Shown: positions 49,410 through 58,731, counted from the first letter of the stretch. The stretch is DNA of 64,000 nt from an uncultured bacterium (GCA_905233945.1 CAJOFY010000019.1:1-64000), one strand, 5' to 3'. The notes: generated by a model not told the origin, from the letters alone. Made by a program: numbers and translations.

Positions 49410-50552
49410 CTATTCATAGCTGAGGTTAGCGTCTTCAACGATGAGACAGTCGCCGCCCTCAACAAATTCCCTGGTTATTTTCAATCCGGGGTCTAGTATT
49501 GTTCCGGCTTCTTCAGTTTGTATTATTTCACCGAATTTTATTCCGGAAATATCAGCATTTATCTTTGCACCGTTTCCGGATATCTGGCTGCCTTCTTCAT
49601 ACGAGTTGACAGTAATAGTTCCTGTTTTCGGCAGGAATGTTTTGGGATTATTGTTTTTGTGGTCTTCAATGATATAAAAACAGAGAGTTTTGTATGTCGA
49701 GTTATCCACGTCGCAGTTGTCAATATTGCCTGAAAGATCGAACGGTGTTCCGGTTTCCGGCACGGTTGACGATTTGAAAACGATGACATATTTGTCATCC
49801 TTGGACGGGTCCCCGGTATTCGGAGTATACGCATCGGTTTCGGATCTGTAGTACAGGTATCCGTTGTTGTTTTTCGATGCTTTGACTGGAGAAAGAGTTA
49901 TGGTAGTGCAGCCTTTGCATGTCTGGGCAGCGGTGCAGACTTCATCTTCCTTGCAGCCGCCGTTGTATTCTCCGCAGAATCCGCCGCAGCCGTCAGGACC
50001 GCACTCTTTGCCTTCGCACTGGGGAGCGCATTCGCAGAGACCTGTTTCTTCGCCGCATGTTTCGTTTGATTTGCAGCCGCAGGGTTCTCCGCAGCCGTTA
50101 TCAGTTCCGGCGCCGCAGTGAATCCCGTCGCATGTTCCTGTGCACTTGCAGGTGAAAGTTCCTGCATCGCAGATTCTTCCTTCTCCGCAGGTTCCGCACT
50201 GTCCTCCGCAGCCGTCAGAACCGCATTCTTTGCCGTCGCACTGTGGAGTGCATCCGCCGGGAGTCGTGTCGCCTGTTTCGGCAGAAGTTGTGTCTGCCTG
50301 ATCTGACGGAGTCGTGTCGCCTGTTTCGGCAGAAGTTGTGTCACCTGTATCATCAGCCGGGTTTGTGTCGCCTGTTTCGGCAGGAGTCGTGTTACCGGTG
50401 TCAGACGGATTAGTGTCGCCGTTTTCCGACGGTGTTGTGTCTCCTGCTGGAGTGTTGTCACCGGAAACAGTGTCTTCCTCGTCGTCTTCAACGCATGAAA
50501 CAAAAACAAACATCGCTAGAATAAGGGAAATGATTGTCAGAAACTTTTTCAT
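49410..50552 (-). CDS. Array lipoprotein 2: Cys-rich repeats then beta module C
   Basis: Lipoprotein signal FVFVSC at residue 20, a linker of TGDTT-type units (about 25-100), three Cys-rich units (about 101-222: CTPQCDGKECGSDGCGGQCG, CTGTCDGIHCGAGTDNGCGE, CAPQCEGKECGPDGCGGFCG) and a C-type module (TTITLSPVKASKNN ... GGDCLIVEDANLSYE). Same layout as lipoprotein 1, with a shorter Cys region. The final GG-CLxxxxxxL element is slightly degenerate compared with PVPGGKCY in other members. Separated by 22 bases from lipoprotein 3 and eight from lipoprotein 1. Confidence 0.85.
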   Translation of the reverse strand: MKKFLTIISLILAMFVFVSCVEDDEEDTVSGDNTPAGDTTPSENGDTNPSDTGNTTPAETGDTNPADDTGDTTSAETGDTTPSDQADTTSAETGDTTPGGCTPQCDGKECGSDGCGGQCGTCGEGRICDAGTFTCKCTGTCDGIHCGAGTDNGCGEPCGCKSNETCGEETGLCECAPQCEGKECGPDGCGGFCGEYNGGCKEDEVCTAAQTCKGCTTITLSPVKASKNNNGYLYYRSETDAYTPNTGDPSKDDKYVIVFKSSTVPETGTPFDLSGNIDNCDVDNSTYKTLCFYIIEDHKNNNPKTFLPKTGTITVNSYEEGSQISGNGAKINADISGIKFGEIIQTEEAGTILDPGLKITREFVEGGDCLIVEDANLSYE

Positions 50553-50574
50553 AGGATTCCTCCTTTAAATTGTG

Positions 50575-51996
50575 TTAATTTCCATGGAACGAGTCATTTG
50601 TTATTTCAAAACATTTTCCGCCGGCAACAGGAATGCCGTCAGTAGTGTTTATATTGACAAGTCTGATGCCGCTGAGTGCTGCTTCAAGTTTTCCGCTGCT
50701 GTCAAGTGTCGTAATGTTTATTGTTCCCTGGGTAGGGAAATAGAACTTGTTGCTGTCGCTGATGTCCTTTATGTAAATGCATACGCTGTTTTGTTCAGGC
50801 CAGCCGTCTGTTTTATCTCCGAGAGATGTTTCCCCCTTGCAGTTGCCGAGGAATGTCATGGTGGAAAGATCGGTTTCTTTCATCATCGAAAGTCCCTGAA
50901 GTCTGAGCCAGAAATCATGTCTTACTTCCGGACTGTCGCCTTCTTTGAAGGATGATACATAGAAAAATTCCTCATGTTCAAGCTGATTCGGTTTGCTGGA
51001 AAGGGAGAGGTCGTTGACTGTTATTTTGGTACATTCGTATGGAATACACTGGGTCTGATCCGCGCTGCAGCCTTCGTTTTCGCCTGTGCATGTTCCGCAT
51101 GATCCGCCGCAGCCGTTGCTTCCGCAGATTTTGTCCTTGCCGTTCTCTGTTTTGCAGCTCGGTTTGCAGAGATTGTCGAAAGCAGTTTCGATTTCAAGGC
51201 ATGCACCGTTAGGAACAGGTACAGATGCACCGTCACTTTCTGCGATTGTGACTTCTTCAAGTTTTGCGGTGAGAGAGCCTTTGATTCTGTTGGATTCGTC
51301 AACTTCTTCGACATTCAAAGTTCCCGATTTCTGGAAGAATTTCGGATCCTGTTCCCCGTCCTGGAAAACGCTTACGCACTCCAGACAACTGTTGTAATTA
51401 CGCTGTTTGTTGTTGTGTGCATCAGTTGTATTGGCCGGATCGTATGTCAGACTGTAGCTGCCGCTATTCAGAGTTTCATCGTCGTTGCGCCTGAACTTGA
51501 TCTCAAGTTCGTCCGTCTTAGAATCGCTTCCAAGAACTTCTTTTATTTCGGCGCGGTATATCCCCCATGTGCTTGTGGAATCAAACGAATCCGGCACTAT
51601 TGAAATTCCGGTGCAGTTTACCGGATCAGACGGCGTATTGTCGGTGTCGCCTGTATCGGCAGAACCTGTATCGCCTGTGTCTGCGCTGCCGGTATCAGCC
51701 GAGCCTGTGTCAGCAGAGCCGGTATCAGCCGAGCCTGTGTCTGCACTGCCGGTATCAGCAGATCCGGTGTCAGCAGAACCTGTGTCTGCGCCTGTATCTC
51801 CGCTGTGGTTGCTGTCGGATGTGTCCGTTGTGTCGGACGGAGTAGTGTCCGTATCGGTCGAGCCAGTGTCAGACGGATCGCTACCAGTGTCGCCGGAAAC
51901 TGTGTCTGTAGTATCTTCCTCTTCCTCATCTTCAAGACATGAAACAAAAAGAAACATTGCGAGAATCAGGGAAATGATTGTCAAAAACTTTTTCAT
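50575..51996 (-). CDS. Array lipoprotein 3: beta modules A and C around a Cys-rich unit
   Basis: The ORF track starts 30 residues too early; the ATG at 51996 follows GGGAG and opens the usual signal (FVSC at 17-20). The linker (21-130) contains seven or more GSADT units in perfect tandem. Then module A (about 132-295: CTGISIVPDSFDS, YNSCLECVSVFQDGEQDPKF, FFQKSGTLNVEEVDESNRIK), one Cys unit (CGSNGCGGSCGTCTGENEGC) and module C (CTKITVNDLSLSS ... VAGGKCFEITNDSFHGN). It has its own leader with the array's promoter features. Confidence 0.86.
   Translation of the reverse strand: MKKFLTIISLILAMFLFVSCLEDEEEEDTTDTVSGDTGSDPSDTGSTDTDTTPSDTTDTSDSNHSGDTGADTGSADTGSADTGSADTGSADTGSADTGSADTGSADTGDTGSADTGDTDNTPSDPVNCTGISIVPDSFDSTSTWGIYRAEIKEVLGSDSKTDELEIKFRRNDDETLNSGSYSLTYDPANTTDAHNNKQRNYNSCLECVSVFQDGEQDPKFFQKSGTLNVEEVDESNRIKGSLTAKLEEVTIAESDGASVPVPNGACLEIETAFDNLCKPSCKTENGKDKICGSNGCGGSCGTCTGENEGCSADQTQCIPYECTKITVNDLSLSSKPNQLEHEEFFYVSSFKEGDSPEVRHDFWLRLQGLSMMKETDLSTMTFLGNCKGETSLGDKTDGWPEQNSVCIYIKDISDSNKFYFPTQGTINITTLDSSGKLEAALSGIRLVNINTTDGIPVAGGKCFEITNDSFHGN
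51650..51793. repeat. 15-base coding tandem repeat (GSADT)n in lipoprotein 3
   Basis: About eight degenerate 15-base units alternating GTATCAGCCGAGCCT and GTGTCTGCACTGCCG types. All changes keep the Gly-Ser-Ala-Asp-Thr peptide, so copy number changes would only alter linker length. Confidence 0.8.
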
Positions 51997-52021
51997 TTTT
52001 TTAGTCTCCCAAAAAACAATA

Positions 52022-52103
52022 GATAAACAAAACAAGAAATAGTAGTGAAAAAAGAGATTAAAACAATTTTTGTGGAGACGCTTCAAAACGTCTATTTATG
52101 ATG
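52022..52103. repeat. Duplicated leader of array genes (copy a)
   Basis: Near-identical to 53999-54082 and similar to 55397-55490: the ATAAACAAAAC block, GTAGTGAAAAAAGAGATTAA with AAACAA, then the GAGACGCTTCAAAACGTCT hairpin. On the coding strand it carries a -10-like TACTAT (52039-52044) 43 bases before lipoprotein 3. Confidence 0.8.
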
Positions 52104-52131
52104 ACTGTGATTTAATGTGATTCGGATGACT

Positions 52132-53982
52132 TTATTCTGCTGTCAGATCCCAGGTGAAATCATCTACATTGTAGCATTTGCCGCCGGGAACAGGAATGTA
52201 TCTCGAGTCAACTTCCTCGAGTATGAAAGATGCGGATCCTGCTGATTTCATTGTTCCAGGGAGATAGCTTATATTACCAACAGTGAGTGTCGTGTTTACC
52301 AATGTCTTATAATTGTTAAGATATTCTTCAGTTGACGGATTATACATGTCTTCATAGAATTCAAACGTAATGGCAACTACATCTGCGAAATCGGTCGGGT
52401 AGAAGTAACCGCTGCTGTTTTGTCCGTAGAATTCCATAATAAGGAGATCATAAAGCGATGTGCTTCCAGCTTCGTTAGTTATAGCTGAATAGTACTGCTG
52501 GTTGGTTTGAGAGTTCTTTTCGAGAGAGACATACTGGCTGTCGAAAGTAAGATCGCTGCATTCATAATCAACACACTGTCCTTCAGCGCTGCAAGCCTGG
52601 CCTTCACATTCGCCGCAGGTTCCGCCGCAGCCGTTCGAACCGCAGACTCTGTCGCCGCACTCAGGAACGCATTCAAATGAACCTGATTCGATTTCAAAGC
52701 AGCCGCCGTTTGTCTTGAAAGTCGATGTCGCGTCATCAGCTATTTCTACTTCTGCAAATTTTGCGGAAATCGAGCCTTTGATTGCATTGGTATCATCATC
52801 GAAAGAATCGATTTTCAAGTTTCCTTCTTTCTGGAAATAAAATTTCGTGTAGGAATCATCAACAACATCTGCCCTGATCATAACGCATTCCGTGCAGGTC
52901 TTGTAGTTCTTATTGTCGCCGCTTCCTAAATCGTGGTCTCCTACAGTCGGAGCTGTTCTCCTGGAACCCCAGAATTCCATGGAGAGCTGCGGATCTTCAC
53001 CTACGTACCAAGTATAAGAAGATGAACCGAATGTAAATTGATCCCAGTCAAGCGAGAGTCCTGTGCATTCCTGCTCCAAACCAGTGTCGGTTGAGTCGCC
53101 GGAATCAGCTGGATCGCCGGAATCAGCTGGATCACCGGAATCAGTTGAATCACCGGAATCAGCATCGTCCTGGAAATTTGACCATGCCGCGCTATCTATT
53201 TCATAGCAGTCACCGTTAGGAGTGAAAGTCGACTCGTAGGTATTTTCATCGATTGTTACCTCAGCAAGTCTAACGGTGATAGTACCCTTATAATAAGGAT
53301 AGGAGTCGTCAGAAAAATCAGTTTTAGTGATCTGAAGTGTTCCTTTCTGCTGGAAGAAGCTTTTTACTAAAGCATAGCTGTCAGGATCATAGAGAGACAT
53401 ATCTACGCACTGATTACAGGTGGAATAGTTAGTATTGTTGCCTGCGCCCAAATCGTAATTTCCTACTGCTGCATAGTCCTTCCAGTTTCCGTTCTGATTT
53501 TCCGGATAGAAGGAGAATGAAAGCATTCCGATATAATTTCCAGGAATTCCTGTCAGATCAAGAGAAATAAGGTTGTTCGGATAATAATATTCTCCGTCGT
53601 CATAATAGTCCATCGCCGGATCGAAAGAAAGACCTGTACATTCTTTCTGTGAACCAGTATCAGAGGTGTCGCCGGTATCAGCCGGATCGTTGTTGTTTCC
53701 GGTGTCGCCGGTATCAGCCGGATCGTTGTTGTTGCCAGTATCGCCGGTATCAGCCGGATCGTTGTTGTTGCCAGTATCGCCGTTGTTGTCATTGTTTCCG
53801 GAATCGTTGTTGTTATCAGGCGTTTCGTTGTTACCTGAATTGCCGCCATCGGATGTCTCGTCATTGCCGCCCGGAGTATAGCCGGAATCGCCATTGTCTG
53901 GAATTTCTTCATTGTCTTCTGCGCATGAAACGAAGACGAACATCGCAAGAATCATAAGTGTGAGAGTCAAAAACTTTTTCAT
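52132..53982 (-). CDS. Array lipoprotein 4: two A modules, Cys-rich unit, B module
   Basis: Largest array member (616 residues). Signal with FVSC at 17-20 (ATG at 53982 with GGAGG; track start nine residues too long). Linker with NNNDPADTGDTG repeated three times, module A (CTGLSFDPAMDYYDD, NYSTCNQCVDMSLYDPDSYA), a second short linker of GDPADS units, a second module A (CTGLSLDWDQFTFGSS, NYKTCTECVMIRADVVDDSY), a Cys unit (CGDRVCGSNGCGGTCGECEG) and module B (CSDLTFDSQYVSLEKN ... PVPGGKCYNVDDFTWDLTAE). Internal duplication of linker plus module A is evident. Confidence 0.86.
   Translation of the reverse strand: MKKFLTLTLMILAMFVFVSCAEDNEEIPDNGDSGYTPGGNDETSDGGNSGNNETPDNNNDSGNNDNNGDTGNNNDPADTGDTGNNNDPADTGDTGNNNDPADTGDTSDTGSQKECTGLSFDPAMDYYDDGEYYYPNNLISLDLTGIPGNYIGMLSFSFYPENQNGNWKDYAAVGNYDLGAGNNTNYSTCNQCVDMSLYDPDSYALVKSFFQQKGTLQITKTDFSDDSYPYYKGTITVRLAEVTIDENTYESTFTPNGDCYEIDSAAWSNFQDDADSGDSTDSGDPADSGDPADSGDSTDTGLEQECTGLSLDWDQFTFGSSSYTWYVGEDPQLSMEFWGSRRTAPTVGDHDLGSGDNKNYKTCTECVMIRADVVDDSYTKFYFQKEGNLKIDSFDDDTNAIKGSISAKFAEVEIADDATSTFKTNGGCFEIESGSFECVPECGDRVCGSNGCGGTCGECEGQACSAEGQCVDYECSDLTFDSQYVSLEKNSQTNQQYYSAITNEAGSTSLYDLLIMEFYGQNSSGYFYPTDFADVVAITFEFYEDMYNPSTEEYLNNYKTLVNTTLTVGNISYLPGTMKSAGSASFILEEVDSRYIPVPGGKCYNVDDFTWDLTAE
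53672..53783. repeat. 36-base coding tandem repeat in lipoprotein 4 linker
   Basis: Three near-identical units of the type GTATCAGCCGGATCGTTGTT encoding NNNDPADTGDTG. Very low divergence points to recent expansion. Confidence 0.8.
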
Positions 53983-53998
53983 TGGAACCTCCAAATTG

Positions 53999-54082
53999 TA
54001 AATAAACAAAACAGAATATTGTAGTGAAAAAAGAGATTAAAACAATTTTTGTGGAGACGCTTCAAAACGTCTATTTATGATG
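53999..54082. repeat. Duplicated leader of array genes (copy b)
   Basis: Second copy of the leader; the -10-like TACAAT (minus strand, 54018-54023) is 36 bases before lipoprotein 4. The last 55 bases are identical to copy a. Ends with the GAGACG...CGTCT hairpin that lies beyond the stop of the next gene, so the segment includes promoter and upstream gene's 3' hairpin. Confidence 0.8.
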
Positions 54083-54105
54083 AGTGATTTTTTATTTTAT
54101 TTGAT

Positions 54106-55383
54106 TTATTTCGTGGTATCCCAGGTGAGGTTTTCTACTTCGTAGCATTTGCCGCCTGGAACAGGAACAACATGATTGTCGACTTCCTGAAGTCTGAAGG
54201 AGCCGTTGCCTTTGGATTTCATTCCGGACGTTACTTCGGTGAAATTGAGAGTTCCGCTTTCCTGGAAGTAGAGTTTTGTTGCATAACCTTCGCTGTTGAC
54301 GTCTTCGTAAAGAATTACGCACTTATCGCATGACTCTATATCGTTTGTGAGTGTAACTTCGCCCTCTGTAATAGTTGTAGCATAGGAATTGCCGCTGTAG
54401 AAGTCGATTTCAAGATAATCTGCAAGTGTTGTGCTTCCTGCCGTGTCACCTGTTACTTCAGCAAAATAATAGTATTTAGTACCGTAATCTGTGTCGGAAG
54501 AACCGAGTTCAACTTCGTCGAAAGAGAGCTTTGCACAGTTATCGAATGGTACACACTGAGCTTCTGCGCTGCAAGCCTGACCGTCGCATGAACCGCATGA
54601 ACCGCCGCAGCCGTCGCTTCCGCACTGTTTGCCTGCGCACTCAGGAATACATTCGCTGTCAAAAGATGCTGATTCGATTTCAAGGCATTCGCCGCCGGAG
54701 ATAGGAGTTGAAACCCAGTTTTCGTCCTGACCGCCGATATTGGACTCTATGAATTTTGCGGAAAGAGATCCTTTTATGTTTTCGTCTTCATCGACAGAAT
54801 CAATTTTCAGAGTTCCGCTCATCTGGAAATACTTTGCTTCGCCTTTTAATATTCTGAGACATTCGGTGCAGGTCGAATAGTTTGTGTTGGCTCCTGAGCC
54901 GAGGTTGAAAGTTCCTGCCTTGACATTTACGTCATCGTAAATGAATTCCATGGAAAGCTGCGGGTCTCCGGTCGTATAATAGTAACCGCCGTACTGTTCA
55001 TCTTTTGTAAAAGTGCTCCAGTCAAGTGAAAGACCAGTGCATTCCTGCTGAGGAGGAGTTGTGTCATTGTCGTTGTCAGGCGTTTCATTGTTTCCGGAAT
55101 CGCCGTTGTCGTGATCTGGAGTTTCATTGTTTCCGGAATCACCGTTGTCGTTGTCAGGCGTTTCATTGTTTCCGGAATCACCGTTGTTGTCATTGTTTCC
55201 GGAATCGTTGTTGTTATCAGGCGTTTCGTTGTTTCCTGAATTGCCGCCGTCGGATGTCTCGTCGTTGTTGCCGGGAGTATAGCCGGAGTCGCCGGTGTCT
55301 GGAATTTCTTCATCGTCTTCTACGCATGAAACGAAGACGAACATCGCAAGAATCATAAGTGTGAGAGTCAAAAACTTTTTCAT
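54106..55383 (-). CDS. Array lipoprotein 5: A module, Cys-rich unit, B module
   Basis: Signal and first 20 residues identical to lipoprotein 4 apart from none or few changes (MKKFLTLTLMILAMFVFVSC), and the five residues encoded upstream are the same, showing recent duplication. Linker with four NGDSGNNETPDND-type units, module A (CTGLSLDWSTFTKDEQYGGY, NYSTCTECLRILKGEAKYFQ), a Cys unit (CAGKQCGSDGCGGSCGSCDG) and module B (CAKLSFDEVELGSSDTDYGT, CDKCVILYEDVNSEGYATKL, PVPGGKCYEVENLTWDTTK). This is the simplest A-Cys-B member. ATG at 55383 with GGAGG. Confidence 0.87.
   Translation of the reverse strand: MKKFLTLTLMILAMFVFVSCVEDDEEIPDTGDSGYTPGNNDETSDGGNSGNNETPDNNNDSGNNDNNGDSGNNETPDNDNGDSGNNETPDHDNGDSGNNETPDNDNDTTPPQQECTGLSLDWSTFTKDEQYGGYYYTTGDPQLSMEFIYDDVNVKAGTFNLGSGANTNYSTCTECLRILKGEAKYFQMSGTLKIDSVDEDENIKGSLSAKFIESNIGGQDENWVSTPISGGECLEIESASFDSECIPECAGKQCGSDGCGGSCGSCDGQACSAEAQCVPFDNCAKLSFDEVELGSSDTDYGTKYYYFAEVTGDTAGSTTLADYLEIDFYSGNSYATTITEGEVTLTNDIESCDKCVILYEDVNSEGYATKLYFQESGTLNFTEVTSGMKSKGNGSFRLQEVDNHVVPVPGGKCYEVENLTWDTTK
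55067..55205. repeat. 39-base coding tandem repeat in lipoprotein 5 linker
   Basis: Four units of TCAGGCGTTTCATTGTTTCC-type sequence encoding GDSGNNETPDNDN, differing by one or two bases. Confidence 0.8.
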
Positions 55384-55396
55384 TGGAACCTCCAAA

Positions 55397-55490
55397 TTGT
55401 AAATAAACAAAACGCAATATTGTAGTGAAAAAAGAGATTAAAACAAATTTTGTAGAGACGTGACCTGACACGTCTCATTTGTGCTGAGCA
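55397..55490. repeat. Duplicated leader of array genes (copy c)
   Basis: Third copy, with -10-like TACAAT (55419-55424, minus strand) 36 bases before lipoprotein 5. Its distal hairpin is GAGACGTGACCTGACACGTC plus TC, identical to the element at 29924 rather than to copies a and b. Confidence 0.8.
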
Positions 55491-55507
55491 AGGTTTAAAA
55501 TATTTGA

Positions 55508-57160
55508 TTAAATCATAAGAGCCGAGCAGCCGTCGGAGCTTTTTGAATCAGTTGAACTGTCGTCGGCGGTATCGCTTGAGCCGGAATTATCTGTATCGGT
55601 ATCGTCGAGATTGTCGAAGTAGCACCAGCAGCCGTCGGTACAACGGGTACCGAACTCGCAGTCGCTGTCGCTGTGGCAGCCCCAGAGTCCTTCATAACAC
55701 TCTGAACATTTGCCGTTTTCACAGTAATATCCCTGATCGCAGTCAATGTGTTTTTTGCATTCTTTCTGACTTTCGGAACCCGAATCTGTATCAGTTGAAC
55801 TGTCGTCGGCGGTATCGTTTGAGCCTGAATTATCCGTATCGGTATCACCAAGATTGTCGAATTCACACCAGCAGCCGATACAACGGGTACCGAAGTCACA
55901 ATCGCTGTCACTACGGCAGTCCCAGTTCTCTCCATAACACTCTGAACACTTACCGTCTTCGCAGCCATAACCCGGGTCGCAGTCGGCGTTGGTATCGCAT
56001 TCTTTCTGACTTTCGGAACCCGAATCTGTATCTGTGTCGTCCGGATTTGCGATGTAGCACCAGCAGCCGTCGCAGGCATAACCAGGATCGCAGTCGGCGT
56101 TAGTGTCGCATTCCTTCTGTTCGAAACATTCATCTGCAGGTTCTGTCGGATCGTGCGGATTTGCTACATCAAATGCCGCGGTTTCGATTTCAAGGCACTT
56201 CGTTCCTGCAAAAAAAGTGGTGGAATTGTCTTCCGCGATATCGGCTTCGACAAGTTTTGCCGTGATCGTTCCTTTGATCGTGTTCTTTTCGCCGACTGAT
56301 TCCACGGTGATGGTCCCGCCGTGCTGGAAATACATTTTCGTGTAGTCTTCAAGTTCTGAATCGTAGCCGGAATAGAGTCTCACAGCCTCGGTGCAGGTGT
56401 TGTAATTAAGGTTTTTGTCGTTTCCTAGGTCGTAAGTTCCCGGTTTTATCTTTGTTTCTGTTGAGTTTTCGGGGAAGAAAAATGTCATGTAAACATAAGG
56501 TCTTCCGCCGTCCATGCTTGTGTAGAAAGAATTGGAGTAATATTTTTTCAATGTGCCGAAATCGATCGAAATGCCGGTGCATTCGGAGAGATCGAGCGGC
56601 TGGCATTGCGACTGGTCGAGGCTGCATCCTTCGTTTTTGCCGCAAGTTCCGCATACGCTGCTGCATCCGTCGCTTCCGCAGACTTTGCCGGTGCAGTCGG
56701 GAATGCAGATGGTGTCCCAGGTCATATTGTCCACGTCGTAGCAGTTTCCGCCTGTTATCGGCGTGAAATAATCGTTGACTTCGACAAGTCTGAATGAGGC
56801 GTTTCCCTGAGATTCAAGTGTGCCTTCCTTGACTTTGGTGATATTGAAGGTGCCGCTTATCTGCGAATAGAGTTTTTGTCCGTTGTCTTCGTAAAGTATC
56901 AGGCATGTGTCGCAGGATTCTCGGTCGGTAAGAATTGTTGTTCCGACTTCAAGTTTGGAGAGAGCTTCTCCGCTGCTGTTCCAGAATTCGATCTGGAGAA
57001 GATCCTTGATTTTAGGGTCGCCTGCAGCGTTGCCGACTGCGTTTGCGAAATAAACTGTTGAATCGCGGTATACGTTTTCAAATTCGAGTTTCTGGCAGTC
57101 CGCGCCGTAGCAGACAAAGAAAAACATCGCGATAATAGTGAAAGTTAAAAATTTTTTCAT
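55508..57160 (-). CDS. Array protein 6: rearranged B-Cys-A order with C-terminal Cys-rich tail
   Basis: Differs from all neighbours. From the ATG at 57160 (GGAGA upstream; track start 25 residues too long) the signal FIIAMFFFVCYGADC lacks a proper lipobox, so signal peptidase I cleavage is likely. No N-terminal linker. Module B comes first (CQKLEFENVYRDSTVYFANA ... TGGNCYDVDNMTWDT), then a Cys unit (CTGKVCGSDGCSSVCGTCGK), module A (CTGISIDFGTLKKYYS), and a C-terminal tail (about 375-550) of dickkopf-like units CDTNADCDPGYACDG and CHSDSDCEFGTRC alternating with DTDTDNSGS linkers. It ends SSDGCSALMI, recalling the cysteine of C-terminal sorting tags but without their helix. Confidence 0.83.
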   Translation of the reverse strand: MKKFLTFTIIAMFFFVCYGADCQKLEFENVYRDSTVYFANAVGNAAGDPKIKDLLQIEFWNSSGEALSKLEVGTTILTDRESCDTCLILYEDNGQKLYSQISGTFNITKVKEGTLESQGNASFRLVEVNDYFTPITGGNCYDVDNMTWDTICIPDCTGKVCGSDGCSSVCGTCGKNEGCSLDQSQCQPLDLSECTGISIDFGTLKKYYSNSFYTSMDGGRPYVYMTFFFPENSTETKIKPGTYDLGNDKNLNYNTCTEAVRLYSGYDSELEDYTKMYFQHGGTITVESVGEKNTIKGTITAKLVEADIAEDNSTTFFAGTKCLEIETAAFDVANPHDPTEPADECFEQKECDTNADCDPGYACDGCWCYIANPDDTDTDSGSESQKECDTNADCDPGYGCEDGKCSECYGENWDCRSDSDCDFGTRCIGCWCEFDNLGDTDTDNSGSNDTADDSSTDTDSGSESQKECKKHIDCDQGYYCENGKCSECYEGLWGCHSDSDCEFGTRCTDGCWCYFDNLDDTDTDNSGSSDTADDSSTDSKSSDGCSALMI

Positions 57161-57274
57161 AGCAATTATCTCCTGACTGAGAATAAACAAAACAGGGAAT
57201 GTTAAGGAAAATAGGGGGTAAATCAAATTTTGCAAAAACGCAGTTTGACGCGTCCCGTTTGTGATGAGATGCAG

Positions 57275-58684
57275 TTAGAAATTGATTTCCGTGTTTTTGA
57301 CTTTAAGGCATGAGCCGTAAGGAACCATGCTTGACGTGTGATCGTTGATTTCAACTTCTTCAAGCATTACATCAATAAAGTCTGCTTTGATTTTGTGGTT
57401 CGACGGGTCATAGCTTTTGACATCGACTGTTCCTTTTTTCTGAAAGAAGCGTCTTCCGCTGCCGCCGTCCTCGTAAACGACAAGGAAAAGTCCTTTGGGA
57501 TCACCGTAATTTGTTCCTTCAAACTCGTGAATATCGGCTACTTCATCGGAGTTGAGCGAACCGATCTCTATTGTCAAATAGTCAATCGCTGAAAAATTCA
57601 GAGTACTCGGTTTATAGCTCATCCTGTATCTCTTGTCGCTTGAGCTATAAGTTACATCGTTTTGGAGTTCGATTTCGAAGCAGTCTCTCGTACTTTTGAA
57701 TGTTTCGCCAGATTCGATTTCAATGCACCTGCCGTTTGTAAGCGGAGTGGAGTCGATATCGTATTCCGTACCGCTCAGTTCAACCTCGATGAGTTTTGCC
57801 GAAATCGTTCCCTCGATGTTGCCTTCCTTTGCGGTATCATCATCGTTTGCGGTGATGTTCAAAGTTCCGCTTTCCTGGAAGAAGTAGGCAGCACAGTTGT
57901 CAGGGTAGAATACATAAGGAGTTTCGCAGTCCATGTAAACCATGACACATTCTTTGCAGGTGAGATAGCTGCTGTTTTGAGGTGTTCCCAGATTGTATGG
58001 TCCGACATTGACTTTGCCGTTGGGATTGTGATCGAATTCTATCGAGAAACCGTCCTCTAAATCATTGTCCCCGATTGTTATGTCGGCATAGTAGGCGCCT
58101 TCGTAACGGGCAAAAGTATCCCATTCGAGTGAAAATCCGATGCAGTCCGATTCCGGATTCGTTGTGTCTGAATCAGTGTCAGCGTCAGTATTTTCTGAGT
58201 CGCTGTCGCCGTTTTCGGAATCGGAATCACCGTTTTCTGAGTCGCTGTCGTTGTTTTCGGAATCGGAATCACCGTCTCCCGGTTCAAGGTCAGATGCTTC
58301 AGAGTCTGTGTCGGAACCTTCTGAATCAGGGTTTACATTTTCTGAATCCGCATCCGTTTCTTCAGAGTCGATATCCGATGTTTCAGATTCGGAATCGGAA
58401 GTGTCAGTCGAGTCCGAAGTGTCAGTAGAATCAGTCGAGTCCGAAGTATCCGTTGAATCACTCGTATCAGTTGAGTCTGAACTGTCACTCGTGTCGGTGG
58501 AATCCGTTGTGTCGGCACTTGTGTCTGCTGAAGAATCCGAAGTATCAGCAGTGTCCGATGTGTCGGAAGAATCAGCGGTGTTGTCCGTGTCAGGGACTTC
58601 GATCAGATCATCAAGATTTTTGCCGCTGCATGAAGCAAATGTTGCAATAGCAAGAAGTGTAAGCAGAATCGTGAAGTTTTTCAT
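57275..58684 (-). CDS. Array lipoprotein 7: long acidic linker, A and C modules
   Basis: Signal ends ATFASC (Cys 19), a different signal-peptide subtype shared with the next gene. The linker (about 20-180) is the longest: TDSTDTSDS units, then DSENGDSDSENGDSDSENTD. Module A (CIGFSLEWDTFARYEGAYYA, SYLTCKECVMVYMDCETPYV) is followed directly, without a Cys unit, by module C (CFEIELQNDVTYSSSDKRYR, GSGRRFFQKKGTVDVKSYDP, PYGSCLKVKNTEINF). Absence of the CGSDGCGG unit is unusual in the array. RBS is AGGAAAGG. Confidence 0.85.
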   Translation of the reverse strand: MKNFTILLTLLAIATFASCSGKNLDDLIEVPDTDNTADSSDTSDTADTSDSSADTSADTTDSTDTSDSSDSTDTSDSTDTSDSTDSTDTSDSTDTSDSESETSDIDSEETDADSENVNPDSEGSDTDSEASDLEPGDGDSDSENNDSDSENGDSDSENGDSDSENTDADTDSDTTNPESDCIGFSLEWDTFARYEGAYYADITIGDNDLEDGFSIEFDHNPNGKVNVGPYNLGTPQNSSYLTCKECVMVYMDCETPYVFYPDNCAAYFFQESGTLNITANDDDTAKEGNIEGTISAKLIEVELSGTEYDIDSTPLTNGRCIEIESGETFKSTRDCFEIELQNDVTYSSSDKRYRMSYKPSTLNFSAIDYLTIEIGSLNSDEVADIHEFEGTNYGDPKGLFLVVYEDGGSGRRFFQKKGTVDVKSYDPSNHKIKADFIDVMLEEVEINDHTSSMVPYGSCLKVKNTEINF

Positions 58685-58731
58685 TTTCCTTTCCTAACAA
58701 AATAAAAAAAACGTGATTGTTTTGGTAGAGT

